Shown here piece by piece: positions 17,977-27,346 of a DNA stretch of 42,974 nt. The position numbers and the translations under genes are program-made. Origin of the DNA: Azospirillum sp. (GTDB lineage: Bacteria > Pseudomonadota > Alphaproteobacteria > CACIAM-22H2); the NCBI GenBank assembly GCA_020249045.1, contig JADCGK010000142.1:1-42974 (forward strand). Direction: 5' to 3'. The notes beneath the pieces were generated by a model that saw only the letters and a program-made list of their open reading frames with translations, was not told the DNA's origin and made no database searches. How positions within the stretch are numbered: position 1 is the first letter of the stretch; every line of letters starts with the position of its first letter.

Positions 17977-17994
17977 CGGACGCAAACGCGTCCG
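17977..17994 (+). promoter_or_regulatory. Leader hairpin CGGACGC-AAAC-GCGTCCG just upstream of the GDH ribosome-binding site
   Basis: Perfect 7-bp stem with 4-nt loop ending 14 nt before ATG 18009, directly 5' of GGGGA. Confidence 0.55.
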
Positions 17995-18008
17995 ATTGGG
18001 GACGTTTG

Positions 18009-21000
18009 ATGCCGAGCCATACCGAGACACGCAAAGCGGAAATCCTCGACCGGCTGTGCGCGATGGCGCGCCAACGCTTGCCGGCCGGCTCGGGCATCGC
18101 GTCCGCAGACGCGGCCGAGGACTTCATCCGGCGCTTCTACGCCGACGTCGCGGTCGACGATTTGACCGCGCGCGCGCCCGACGATCTTTACGGCGCCGCC
18201 ATCGCGTTGTTCGCCTTCGGGCGGACGCGGCCGCCGGGCAAGGCGAAGGTGCGGGTCTACAACCCGCGCCTGGCCGAACACGGCTGGGCGTCGACCCACA
18301 CGGTCGTCGAGATCGTCAACGACGACATGCCCTTCCTCGTCGATTCGGTCACGGCGGAGATCAACCGCCGCGAATTGTCGGTGCATCTGGTCATCCATCC
18401 GGTGGTGCCGTTCAAACGCGATGCGGGCGGAACCGCCCTCGCCCTCGACCCCCAGGGCGGCCGGGAAAGCTGCATGCACGTCGAAATCGACGCGCAAGGC
18501 GACCAAGCCCAACTCGATTCGATCCGCGCGGGCGTGGAAAGCGCGCTGGCCGACGTGCGCGCGTGCGTCGAGGATTGGCGGCCGATGCTCGCGCGCGCGC
18601 GCGAGGCGATCGACGGCCTCGCCAAGGACAAGCCGCCCCGCCCGGCCGAGGAGATCGCCGTCGCGCGCGATTTCCTGGAATGGCTGGTCGCCGACAATTT
18701 CACGTTCCTGGGCTATCGCGAATACGAGTACGCCGGCGACGGCACGGGCTTCCGGTCGACCGTCAAACCCGACCGCGGGCTGGGCCTCGCGCGCTCGGCG
18801 GATTTCGTCGTGTTCGACGTGCTCCGGCGCATCGCCGAATTGCCGGCGAAGCTGCAGCATTTCGTGCGCGCGCCCGAATTGCTGCGCGTGGCCAAGGCCA
18901 ACCGGCGCTCGACCGTCCACCGCAGCGCCTATCTCGACGCGATCGGCGTCAAGGTCTACGCCAAGGACGGATCGGTCGTCGGCGAAAAGGTGTTCCTGGG
19001 CCTGTTCACGTCGGCGGCGTACATGCAGCGCCCGCGCGAAATCCCGCTGCTGCGCGACAAGGTCGCCGCCGTGACCGCGCGCGCGGGCTTCGCCGCCTCG
19101 GGCCATTCGTCCAAGGCGCTGCAACACGTCCTCGAAACCCATCCGCGCGAGGAATTGTTCCAAGCCTCGGTCGACGAGCTTTACGAAACGGCGATCGGGG
19201 TCGTGCGTCTGCAGGAACGCCAGCGCATCGCGCTGTTCTTGCGCCGCGATCCATTCGACCGCTTCGTCTCCGCCCTCGTCTACGCGCCGCGCGACCGCTT
19301 CAACACCGAATTGCGCGAGCGCTTCCACGACATTCTCGCCAAGGCGTACAAAGGCCGCAAATCGGCCTTCTATGTGTTGATGGCGGACGATTCCGCGCTC
19401 GTGCGCTGCCACTTCATCGTCGGACTGACGCCCGGCGCGGTCCCCGAGGTGCGGCTGGACGAACTCGAAGCCCGGCTGGTCGAAGCGGGGCGCGGCTTCG
19501 CCGACCGGCTGAAGGACGCCCTGGTCGCGGCCGAGGGGGAGGAAAAGGGTCTCGCCAAACTCCGCCGCTATCAGGCCGCGTTCCCGGCCAGCTATCGCGA
19601 ACACTTCACGCCCGAACAGGCGGTCGCGGACATCGGCGCCGTCGAACGCGTGCTGGGCGGGGAAACGTCGCTCGCGCTCAACCTCTACCGTCCGGTCGAG
19701 GCGGCCGAAAACGAGCTCAAGCTGCGCATCTTCCACAAGGCGGCGCCCGTGCCGCTCTCCGACGTCATGCCGATGCTCGAATCCATGGGCTTGAAGGTGA
19801 TGACCGAGGACCCGTTCCGCATCCATCCGCTCGATGCGGCGGCGGCCGGCCCGGCGGGCGACGTCTACATGCACGACATCGCCATGGTCGCGCGCGAGGT
19901 GCGCGAGATCGACCTTGCGCGCGTCAAGCCGCTGTTCGAGGGCGCCTTCTCCGCCGTGTGGGCGGGCGATGCGGCGTCCGATGGGTTCAACCGCCTGGTC
20001 CTCGCCGCCGCGATGTCCGCGCGCGAAGTCACGGTCTTGCGCGCCTACGCCGCCTATCTGCGCCAGGCCGGCGCCGCGTTCAGCCAAAGCTATATGGAGG
20101 ATACGCTCGCCCGCCATCCCAGGATCGCGCGCAAGCTCGTCGATCTGTTCCTCGCCGCGCACGATCCCGCGCGGCCCAAGGACCGCGACGTCGCCATACG
20201 CGGCTTGGGCGTCGAAATCGGCCATCTGCTCGACGACGTCGCCAATCTCGACGAGGACCGGATCCTGCGCCGGTTCCTCAACCTGATCGGCTGCACGCTG
20301 CGCACCAACTGGTTCCAGGACAAGCCGTACCTGTCGATGAAGCTCGACAGCCGAAAGATCGACGATCTGCCGCTGCCCCGGCCGTTGGTGGAAATCTGGG
20401 TCTATTCGCCGCGGGTCGAAGCCGTGCACTTGCGCGGCGGCAAGGTCGCGCGCGGGGGTATCCGCTGGTCGGACCGGCGCGAGGATTTCCGGACCGAGAT
20501 CCTCGGCCTCATCAAGGCGCAGATGGTCAAGAACACCGTCATCGTGCCCGTGGGCTCGAAGGGCGGGTTCTTCGTCAAGCGCCCGCCGGCGCCCGAGGCC
20601 GGCCGCGAAGCGTTCCAGGCCGAAGGCATCGCCTGCTACCAGACGATGATGCGCGGGCTGCTCGACATCACCGACAACCTCGCCCCCGGCGGCATCGTGC
20701 CGCCCAAGAACGTCGTGCGTCACGACGGCGACGATCCCTATCTGGTCGTCGCGGCCGACAAGGGAACGGCGACGTTCTCGGACATCGCCAACGCCATCTC
20801 GATCGAATACGGGCACTGGCTGGGCGACGCGTTCGCCTCGGGCGGATCGGCCGGCTACGACCACAAGGGCATGGGCATCACCGCCCGGGGCGCGTGGGAG
20901 GCCGTCAAGCGCCACTTCCGCGAGTTGGGCCACGACACCCAAAGCGCCGATTTCACCGTGATGGGCGTGGGCGACATGTCGGGCGACGTGTTCGGCAACG

Positions 21001-22841
21001 GGATGCTGCGCTCCAAGCATATCCGCCTCGTCGGCGCCTTCGACCACCGCCACATCTTCGTCGATCCCGATCCCGATCCGGCCGCGTCCTTCGCCGAACG
21101 CGAGCGGATGTTCAAAATGCCGCGTTCGTCGTGGGCCGACTACGACGCCAAGCTGATATCGGCGGGCGGCGGCGTGTTCGACCGCAAGGCCAAGTCGATC
21201 AAGATCAGCCCGCAGATGAAGGCGCTGTTCGACATCGGCGCCGACCAGCTGACGCCGTTCGAACTGATGAAGGCGATGCTGAAGGCGCGCGTCGATCTTC
21301 TGTGGTTCGGGGGCATCGGCAACTACATCAAAGCGGGCGCCGAGACGAACGCCGACGCGGGCGACCGCGCCAACGACGCGATCCGCGTGAACGGGGCGGA
21401 CATCCGCGCGCGGGTGATCGGCGAAGGCGCCAATCTGGGCGCCACGCAGCGCGGGCGCATCGAATACGCCACCGCCGGCGCGGGCGGCGCCGGGGGCAAG
21501 ATCAACACCGATGCGATCGACAATTCGGCCGGCGTGGACACCTCCGACCACGAGGTCAACATCAAGGTCCTGCTGGGCGACGTGATCGCGCGCGGCGACA
21601 TGACGCTCAAACAGCGCGACGCGCTGCTCGCCAAAATGACCGACGAAGTCGGCGACGCGGTCCTGCGGAACAACTATCTGCAGACCCAGGCGCTCAGCGT
21701 GGCCGAACTCGAAGGACCGGCCGGCCTGGACCGGGCCGCCCGCTTGATGCGCGCGTTGGAGAAGACCGGGCGCCTCAACCGGGCGATCGAATTTCTGCCC
21801 GACGACGCGGCGCTGGCCGCGCGCGCGGCGGCGGGCAAGGGGCTGACCCGCCCGGAACTCGCCGTGGTCATGGCCTACGCGAAGATGGCGCTTTACGACG
21901 ATCTGTTGGCGAGCGACCTGCCCGACGACGAAGCGTTGGTCGACGACCTGATCAAGTATTTCCCCCGGCCGCTGCGCAAGGACCACAAGCCCGCGATCCT
22001 GCGCCATCGGCTGCGCCGCGAGATCATCGCGACCGTGGCGACGAATTCGATCGTCAATCGGGCGGGCTTCGCCTTCGTGCAGGAGTTGGGCGAAAGGCTG
22101 GGCGTCGCGCCGGCCGAGATCGGGCGCGCGTACATCGCCGTGCGCGAGATCTTCGGTTTGCGCGCCTATTGGGGCGAGATCGAAACCCTCGACAACGCCG
22201 TGCCCGCCGCGGCCCAGCTCGCCATGCTGGGCGCGTCGGTCGCATTGATCGAACGCGCGACGACGTGGCTGCTGCGCCACATTCCCGCCCCGTTGGGCGT
22301 TGCCGCGACCACACGCGATTTCGCGCCGGGTGTGGCCACGCTGGCGCGCGGGCTGGCCTCGGCGCTCGACCCCGCGCGGCTCGCCGCCGTGGAGGCGCGC
22401 GCGCGCGCCTTGGCCGATCAAGGCGTGCCCGAGGCGCTGGCGCGCAAGGCCGCCTCGCTCGAGGAACTGCAATCGGCCCTCGATCTCGTGCGTATCGCGC
22501 GCACGGCAAAGGCCGATATCGCCGCGGTGGCGAAGGCCTATTTCGCGGCCGGCGCCGTGCTCGGGTTCGATTGGCTGCACGACGCGGCACGGCGCACGGC
22601 TGCGCGCGACGCGCTCGCCAAGCGCGCGATCGCCGCGTCGGTCGACGATTTCTTCGCGCTGCAGGCGGAGATCGCGGCCGCCGCGCTCGCCGCCGGCGGC
22701 CTCGAAGCCTGGCTGGCCGCCCGCAAACCTTCGGTCGCGCGGTGGGAGGCGCTGGCCGCCGAACTGCGCGCGGCTTCCGCGCCGAGCCTTGCGGCGTTGA
22801 CGGTGGCGGGCCGCGAATTGCGCGCGCTCGCCCAAGGGTGA
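18009..22841 (+). CDS. NAD-specific glutamate dehydrogenase, large GDH-180 type
   Basis: 1610 aa; KVRVYNPRLAEHGWASTHTVVEIVNDDMPFLVDSVTAEINRR...RGGKVARGGIRWSDRREDFRTEILGLIKAQMVKNTVIVPVGSKGGFFVK...GDMSGDVFGNGMLRSKHIRLVGAFDHRHIFVDP. Confidence 0.97.
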   Translation: MPSHTETRKAEILDRLCAMARQRLPAGSGIASADAAEDFIRRFYADVAVDDLTARAPDDLYGAAIALFAFGRTRPPGKAKVRVYNPRLAEHGWASTHTVVEIVNDDMPFLVDSVTAEINRRELSVHLVIHPVVPFKRDAGGTALALDPQGGRESCMHVEIDAQGDQAQLDSIRAGVESALADVRACVEDWRPMLARAREAIDGLAKDKPPRPAEEIAVARDFLEWLVADNFTFLGYREYEYAGDGTGFRSTVKPDRGLGLARSADFVVFDVLRRIAELPAKLQHFVRAPELLRVAKANRRSTVHRSAYLDAIGVKVYAKDGSVVGEKVFLGLFTSAAYMQRPREIPLLRDKVAAVTARAGFAASGHSSKALQHVLETHPREELFQASVDELYETAIGVVRLQERQRIALFLRRDPFDRFVSALVYAPRDRFNTELRERFHDILAKAYKGRKSAFYVLMADDSALVRCHFIVGLTPGAVPEVRLDELEARLVEAGRGFADRLKDALVAAEGEEKGLAKLRRYQAAFPASYREHFTPEQAVADIGAVERVLGGETSLALNLYRPVEAAENELKLRIFHKAAPVPLSDVMPMLESMGLKVMTEDPFRIHPLDAAAAGPAGDVYMHDIAMVAREVREIDLARVKPLFEGAFSAVWAGDAASDGFNRLVLAAAMSAREVTVLRAYAAYLRQAGAAFSQSYMEDTLARHPRIARKLVDLFLAAHDPARPKDRDVAIRGLGVEIGHLLDDVANLDEDRILRRFLNLIGCTLRTNWFQDKPYLSMKLDSRKIDDLPLPRPLVEIWVYSPRVEAVHLRGGKVARGGIRWSDRREDFRTEILGLIKAQMVKNTVIVPVGSKGGFFVKRPPAPEAGREAFQAEGIACYQTMMRGLLDITDNLAPGGIVPPKNVVRHDGDDPYLVVAADKGTATFSDIANAISIEYGHWLGDAFASGGSAGYDHKGMGITARGAWEAVKRHFRELGHDTQSADFTVMGVGDMSGDVFGNGMLRSKHIRLVGAFDHRHIFVDPDPDPAASFAERERMFKMPRSSWADYDAKLISAGGGVFDRKAKSIKISPQMKALFDIGADQLTPFELMKAMLKARVDLLWFGGIGNYIKAGAETNADAGDRANDAIRVNGADIRARVIGEGANLGATQRGRIEYATAGAGGAGGKINTDAIDNSAGVDTSDHEVNIKVLLGDVIARGDMTLKQRDALLAKMTDEVGDAVLRNNYLQTQALSVAELEGPAGLDRAARLMRALEKTGRLNRAIEFLPDDAALAARAAAGKGLTRPELAVVMAYAKMALYDDLLASDLPDDEALVDDLIKYFPRPLRKDHKPAILRHRLRREIIATVATNSIVNRAGFAFVQELGERLGVAPAEIGRAYIAVREIFGLRAYWGEIETLDNAVPAAAQLAMLGASVALIERATTWLLRHIPAPLGVAATTRDFAPGVATLARGLASALDPARLAAVEARARALADQGVPEALARKAASLEELQSALDLVRIARTAKADIAAVAKAYFAAGAVLGFDWLHDAARRTAARDALAKRAIAASVDDFFALQAEIAAAALAAGGLEAWLAARKPSVARWEALAAELRAASAPSLAALTVAGRELRALAQG

Positions 22842-24085
22842 GCGCCCTGAACAGACGCGCCGTCGCCGCTTGGTGCCTTTACGATTGGGCGAACTCGGCC
22901 TTTCCGGCCGTGATCACCACCTTCGTTTTCGCGACCTACTTCACCCAAGCCGTCGCCCCGGACCCGGTGACGGGGACGGCGATGTGGGGGCATGCGACAT
23001 CCCTCGCGGGCTTGTGCATCGCCATTCTCGCGCCGCTGATGGGATCGATCGCCGATCGCGGCGGCCGGCAAAAGCCTTTCCTCGCCGCGTTCTCGGGGGT
23101 CGCGATCCTGGCCTGCGCGACGCTGTGGTTCGTCGGGCCGTCGCCCGAGTCCATCCCGCTTGCCCTGATCACTTTCGCGGTCGCGACCGTCGCCTTCGAA
23201 ATGGCGGCGGTCTTCTACAACGCGCTGCTGCCCAAAGTGGCCCCGCCGGCGCTGCTGGGGCGCGTGTCCGGCTGGGGCTGGGGGCTCGGCTATCTGGGCG
23301 GAATCGTCTGCCTGGGGCTCGTGCTCGTCGGCTTCGTGCAGAACCCGGCGCCGTGGTTCGGCCTTGCGCGCGAAGCGGCCGAACACGTGCGCGTCGTGGG
23401 TCCGTTCACGGCCGTGTGGTGGGCCTTGTTCGCGGTGCCCATCTTCCTGTTGGTGCGCGAAACCGGCACCGGCATCGGGGCGCGCGCGGCGGTGGCGCAA
23501 GGTCTGGCGGATCTCAAGACGACGCTCGCCTTCCTGCGCGCCCGCAAGGACATCGCCTGGTTCCTGGCCGCCAACATGATCTACACCGACGGTCTGACCA
23601 CGCTGTTCGCCTTCGGCGCCATCTACGCCGCGGGCACCTTCGGAATGGAACTGTCCGAGGTTATTCTCTTCGGCATCGCTCTCAATCTCAGCGCCGGTCT
23701 GGGCGCCTTCGCCTTCGCCTGGATCGACGATCGCATCGGCTCCAAACGCACGATCGCGATCGGCCTCGTGTGCCTGACGTTCGTCGGCTTCGCGCTTTTG
23801 CTGATCGAATCGAAAACGTGGTTCTGGATTCTGGGCGTGGCCATCGGCCCGTTTTTCGGGCCCGTCCAAGCGGCGAGCCGCAGTCTCGCCGCGCGGCTCG
23901 CCCCCGAGGAACACCGCGCGCGCGTCTTCGGCCTGTTCGCGCTGTCCGGTCGCATCACGGCCTTCCTGGGCCCGGCGATCCTGGGCTTCGTCACCCTCGC
24001 CTTCGAAAGCCAGCGCGCGGGCATGGCGACGATCCTGCCGTTCTTCGCGATCGGTCTTTTCCTTCTCTGGCGGAAGGTGCCATGA
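22838..24085 (+). CDS. MFS transporter, UMF1/Atg22-like (GTG start overlapping GDH stop)
   Basis: AAWCLYDWANSAFPAVITTFVFATYFTQAVAPDPVTGTAMWGHATSLAGLCIAILAPLMGSIADRGGRQKPFLAAFS...; multiple TM segments. Confidence 0.93.
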   Translation: MSALNRRAVAAWCLYDWANSAFPAVITTFVFATYFTQAVAPDPVTGTAMWGHATSLAGLCIAILAPLMGSIADRGGRQKPFLAAFSGVAILACATLWFVGPSPESIPLALITFAVATVAFEMAAVFYNALLPKVAPPALLGRVSGWGWGLGYLGGIVCLGLVLVGFVQNPAPWFGLAREAAEHVRVVGPFTAVWWALFAVPIFLLVRETGTGIGARAAVAQGLADLKTTLAFLRARKDIAWFLAANMIYTDGLTTLFAFGAIYAAGTFGMELSEVILFGIALNLSAGLGAFAFAWIDDRIGSKRTIAIGLVCLTFVGFALLLIESKTWFWILGVAIGPFFGPVQAASRSLAARLAPEEHRARVFGLFALSGRITAFLGPAILGFVTLAFESQRAGMATILPFFAIGLFLLWRKVP

Positions 24086-25026
24086 CCCAGACTTGCCGGA
24101 TCTGCGGCGGCGCGCCGGGAGCGCTGCACATCGCGCGGGAAATGATGTACGGCAGCCGCGAGGAATTCGCCTATTTCGAATGCGCCGCCTGCGGCTGTTT
24201 GCAGATCGAAACCGTGCCCGGCGATCTCGCGCGCCATTATCCCAAGGCCTATTACAGTCTCGCCGGCGGCCTGCCGAAGGCGCCGTCGTGGCGCCGGCGC
24301 TTGGCCGCCGATTGGGCCTACGACCGGTCGGGCGGCGTGCTGGGCTGGCTCGCCCACGCGTTGCGGCCCAACGCCGAAATGCGCCTGCTCGGCCAACTCG
24401 GGCTCGCCAAAACAGATCCGATCCTGGATGTGGGCTGCGGCAACGGCGCGCGCGTCGCTCGCTTGGTCCAGCACGGATTTGCGAACGCCGAGGGGATCGA
24501 CGCGCATCTCGCGGCCGATGTGACGCTCGACGGCAAGCGCATCGCGCGCCGGGCGACGCTCGATGCGATCGACGGGCGCTACCGGCTCGTGACCTTCCAT
24601 CACAGCTTTGAGCATCTGCCCGATCAGCACGCGGCGATGCGCGACGCGCGGCGGCTGACCCGGGCGGACGGCTTTGCGTTGCTGCGCGTGCCGACCCGGT
24701 CCTCCGCCGCATGGGACATCTACGGCGTCGATTGGGTGCAGCTCGACGCGCCGCGCCATCTTTACCTGCATTCGCGCGAGTCGCTCGCGCGCCTGGCCGA
24801 GGCGCACGGTTTCCGCGTGGTGCGGATCGACGATGATTCCGATGGCTTCCAATTCTGGGGATCCGAGCAATACAAACGCGGCATTCCCGCCAACGATCCG
24901 CGCGGCCATTCCAAGCGCAAGCCGATGTTCTCCGCCGCCGAGCTTGCGGATTTCGAGAACCGCGCGCGCCAACTCAACGCGCAAGGCCGCGGCGACCAAT
25001 TCCGCGCGATTTTGGCGCCGGTCTAA
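24082..25026 (+). CDS. Class I SAM-dependent methyltransferase with N-terminal Cys-rich motif
   Basis: MTQTCRICGGAPGALHIAREMMYGSREEFAYFECAACGCLQIE...DPILDVGCGNGARVARLVQHGFANAEGIDAHL...VTFHHSFEHLPDQHAAMRDARRLTRADGFALLRVP. Confidence 0.92.
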   Translation: MTQTCRICGGAPGALHIAREMMYGSREEFAYFECAACGCLQIETVPGDLARHYPKAYYSLAGGLPKAPSWRRRLAADWAYDRSGGVLGWLAHALRPNAEMRLLGQLGLAKTDPILDVGCGNGARVARLVQHGFANAEGIDAHLAADVTLDGKRIARRATLDAIDGRYRLVTFHHSFEHLPDQHAAMRDARRLTRADGFALLRVPTRSSAAWDIYGVDWVQLDAPRHLYLHSRESLARLAEAHGFRVVRIDDDSDGFQFWGSEQYKRGIPANDPRGHSKRKPMFSAAELADFENRARQLNAQGRGDQFRAILAPV

Positions 25027-26177
25027 AGCGTCCGATAGAACCGCGCATAGGCGGCGGCGCAGGAATCGAGGGCGAACTCCGCCTCGATCCGCGCGCGGCC
25101 CGCGGCTCCCATCGCGCGGCGCAAATCCGCATCGCCGACCAGCCGCGCCAAGGCCGCCCCCAAGGCCGGGGGGTCGCGCGGATCGACGAGCAAGCCGGTC
25201 GTACCGTCCACGACCGCCTCGGGGATGCCGCCCGCCCGCGTGGCCACGACGGGCAAGCGCGCCGCCATCGCTTCGAGCACCGCGTTGGGAAATCCCTCCT
25301 CGTGGCTCGCCAAAACGCCGATATCGGCCGCGGCCAGCAGATCGGGCACGTCCGCCCGGGCGCCGAGAAACGCGACCCGCGCGCTTTGGCCGGCCGCGGC
25401 AGCGCGCGCGCGCAACGCCTCGCCGATGCCGTCGTCCCGGCCCGCGCAAAGCAGCGTCCAGGGAAGATCGCGCGGCAACTGCGCGAGCGCGTCGACCAGA
25501 TCCGCATGACCCTTGTAGGGAATGAGATTGGCGACGCACAGAATGGCGATCGCTTCGGGCGCGAGGCCGAGACCCGCGCGCGCGCGTGCGCGCGCCGAAG
25601 GATCGGCGAAACGCGCGAGGTCGATCCCGTTATGGATCAACCGCACGCGGGCCGGATCTGCCCCCTCCGCGACCAGTTGCGCGACGACGGCCGCGCTGTT
25701 GCCGAGCAGCGCGTGCATGCGGCCGTGCAACGCGCGCTCGATGCGCGCGAGCAGCGGATGCTTGGCCTGATAGTCGTTCAGCGAACGGCGCGACATCGCG
25801 CGTTTGGCGCCCGAGAAGGCCAGGGCGAGGGGTGCGCCCACCAAATAGGATTCCGGCAGGAAGAAATGGACGATGTCGGGCTTCCATTCGCGCATGAAGC
25901 GCGCGAGTGCGAGGCCCGCGCGCAACGCCCGCGCGCCCCGGCCCAGGAAGCCGCCCGCCTTGGCGCCGGCGGCGCTGCCCGGCGGGGCGAGGACGCGCAC
26001 CCCGGCCGCGGCCAGCGGATCGGCCAAGGCGCCCCGGCCGGTCAGCGTGTGAACCGAGATCTCAAACCCATCGCGCGCCAGACGCGGCAAAACCTGGGCG
26101 AGATGGGATTCCGCCCCGCCCACGTCCAACGCGCCGATGACGATCAGAATACGGATGGCGGCGGCCCTCCTCGCCAA
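25023..26177 (-). CDS. Glycosyltransferase, GT4-like
   Basis: IRILIVIGALDVGGAESHLAQVLPRLARDGFEISVHTLTGRG...VRLIHNGIDLARFADP...LCVANLIPYKGHADLVDALAQLP...HEEGFPNAVLEAMAARLPVVATRAGGIPEAVVDGTTGLLV. Start codon uncertain (TTG at 26177). Confidence 0.93.
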   Translation of the reverse strand: MARRAAAIRILIVIGALDVGGAESHLAQVLPRLARDGFEISVHTLTGRGALADPLAAAGVRVLAPPGSAAGAKAGGFLGRGARALRAGLALARFMREWKPDIVHFFLPESYLVGAPLALAFSGAKRAMSRRSLNDYQAKHPLLARIERALHGRMHALLGNSAAVVAQLVAEGADPARVRLIHNGIDLARFADPSARARARAGLGLAPEAIAILCVANLIPYKGHADLVDALAQLPRDLPWTLLCAGRDDGIGEALRARAAAAGQSARVAFLGARADVPDLLAAADIGVLASHEEGFPNAVLEAMAARLPVVATRAGGIPEAVVDGTTGLLVDPRDPPALGAALARLVGDADLRRAMGAAGRARIEAEFALDSCAAAYARFYRTL

Positions 26178-26209
26178 GCTTCAGGTTCGGGGGTATATCG
26201 GGATTCGGA

Positions 26210-27346
26210 ATGAAAATCTGCCAGCTCTGCGCGGTCGACTTCACGCTCTACCACTTCCTGCTGCCGCTGATGCGCGCCCAGCGCGACGCGGGCCACGAGG
26301 TCGTGGGCGCGTGCGCGCGCGGGGCGTGGGCGGCGAAGATCGAGGCCGAAGGCTTCCGCGTCGTCGACGTGCCCGTGCGGCGTTCGCAGAATCCGCTGGC
26401 GCTGTGGCGCGCCTATCGGGCCTTGCGCGGCTTCTTCGCGCGCGAAGGCTTCGACATGGTCCACGCGCACACGCCGGTCGCGGCCTTGGCCGGCCGGCCC
26501 GCGGCCAAGGCCGCGGGCGTGGCGCGCGTCGTCTACACGGCGCATGGCTTCTACTTCCACGAAAACATGCCCGCCCCCAAACGCGCGCTGCACGTGGCGC
26601 TGGAATGGTTCGGCGGCCGCTTCACCGACGTGCTGATGACCCAGGCCGAAGAGGACGCGGCGACCGCGCGCGCGCTCGGCCTGTGCAAGGGCGGCGTCGT
26701 CGAGGCCATCGGCAACGGGTCGGACCCCGCGCGTTTCCGCCCGCCGGCGCCGGGCGAGGACACGCGCGCGCGCTTGCGAGAAGCGATCGGCACGGCCGCC
26801 GACACGCCCGTGTTCGCGATGATCGGCCGTTTGGTCGCCGAGAAAGGCTATCCCGAATTGCTGCGCGCGATGCGTCGCGCGCCCGGGGCCGAACTGTGGG
26901 TGGTCGGCGAGCGCCTGGCGTCCGACCATGCCGAATCGATCGCCGCGGATATCGCCGCGGTCGAAGCCGACCCCGATCTTGCGCGGCGCATCCGCTTTCT
27001 GGGCTATCGCGCGGACGTGCCCGACTTGCTGCGCGCGGCGGACGCGTTCGTCCTGCCCTCGCACCGCGAAGGCATGCCGCGCTCGATCATCGAAGCGATG
27101 CTGACCGGCTTGCCGGTCGTCGCCACCGACATCCGCGGCAGCCGCGAGGAGGTGGTGTCCGGCGAGACCGGCTTGCTGGTGCCGGTGCGCGACGAGCATG
27201 CGTTGGGGGCCGCGATCGCCGCACTCGCGGGCGATCCCGCCTTGCGCGCGCGGATGGGGCAAGCGGGCTTGGCGCGCGCGCGCTTGCTCTACGACGAACG
27301 GCGCGTCGTCGAACGACAGATGCGGCTTTTGGGGTTGGCGTCGTGA
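26210..27346 (+). CDS. Glycosyltransferase, GT4-like (CapM/PglA-like)
   Basis: MKICQLCAVDFTLYHFLLPLMRAQRDAGHEVVGAC...VHAHTPVAALAGRPAAKAAGVARVVYTAHGFYFHENMPAPKRALHVALEWFGGRFTDVLMTQAEEDAATA...HREGMPRSIIEAMLTGLPVVATDIRGSREEVV. Confidence 0.94.
   Translation: MKICQLCAVDFTLYHFLLPLMRAQRDAGHEVVGACARGAWAAKIEAEGFRVVDVPVRRSQNPLALWRAYRALRGFFAREGFDMVHAHTPVAALAGRPAAKAAGVARVVYTAHGFYFHENMPAPKRALHVALEWFGGRFTDVLMTQAEEDAATARALGLCKGGVVEAIGNGSDPARFRPPAPGEDTRARLREAIGTAADTPVFAMIGRLVAEKGYPELLRAMRRAPGAELWVVGERLASDHAESIAADIAAVEADPDLARRIRFLGYRADVPDLLRAADAFVLPSHREGMPRSIIEAMLTGLPVVATDIRGSREEVVSGETGLLVPVRDEHALGAAIAALAGDPALRARMGQAGLARARLLYDERRVVERQMRLLGLAS

Noticed and set aside
17877-22835. 1652-aa open frame antisense to the NAD-glutamate dehydrogenase gene
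   Set aside because: Composition is His/Arg/Asp-biased shadow coding typical of a GC-rich gene read in reverse; no recognisable domain, and the sense strand is an unambiguous GDH.
17996-24085. 2029-aa plus-strand ORF apparently fusing a long novel region to the MFS transporter
   Set aside because: The first ~1610 codons are an out-of-frame Arg-rich shadow of GDH. Only the part from 22838 is real, with a GTG start overlapping the GDH stop.
26497-26518. Perfect palindrome GCCCGCGGCC-AA-GGCCGCGGGC
   Set aside because: Lies in coding sequence for RPAAKAAGVA; similar GCGGCCAAGGCCGCGGG occurs in purH near 34081. Explained by Ala-Lys-Ala codon choice at high GC.
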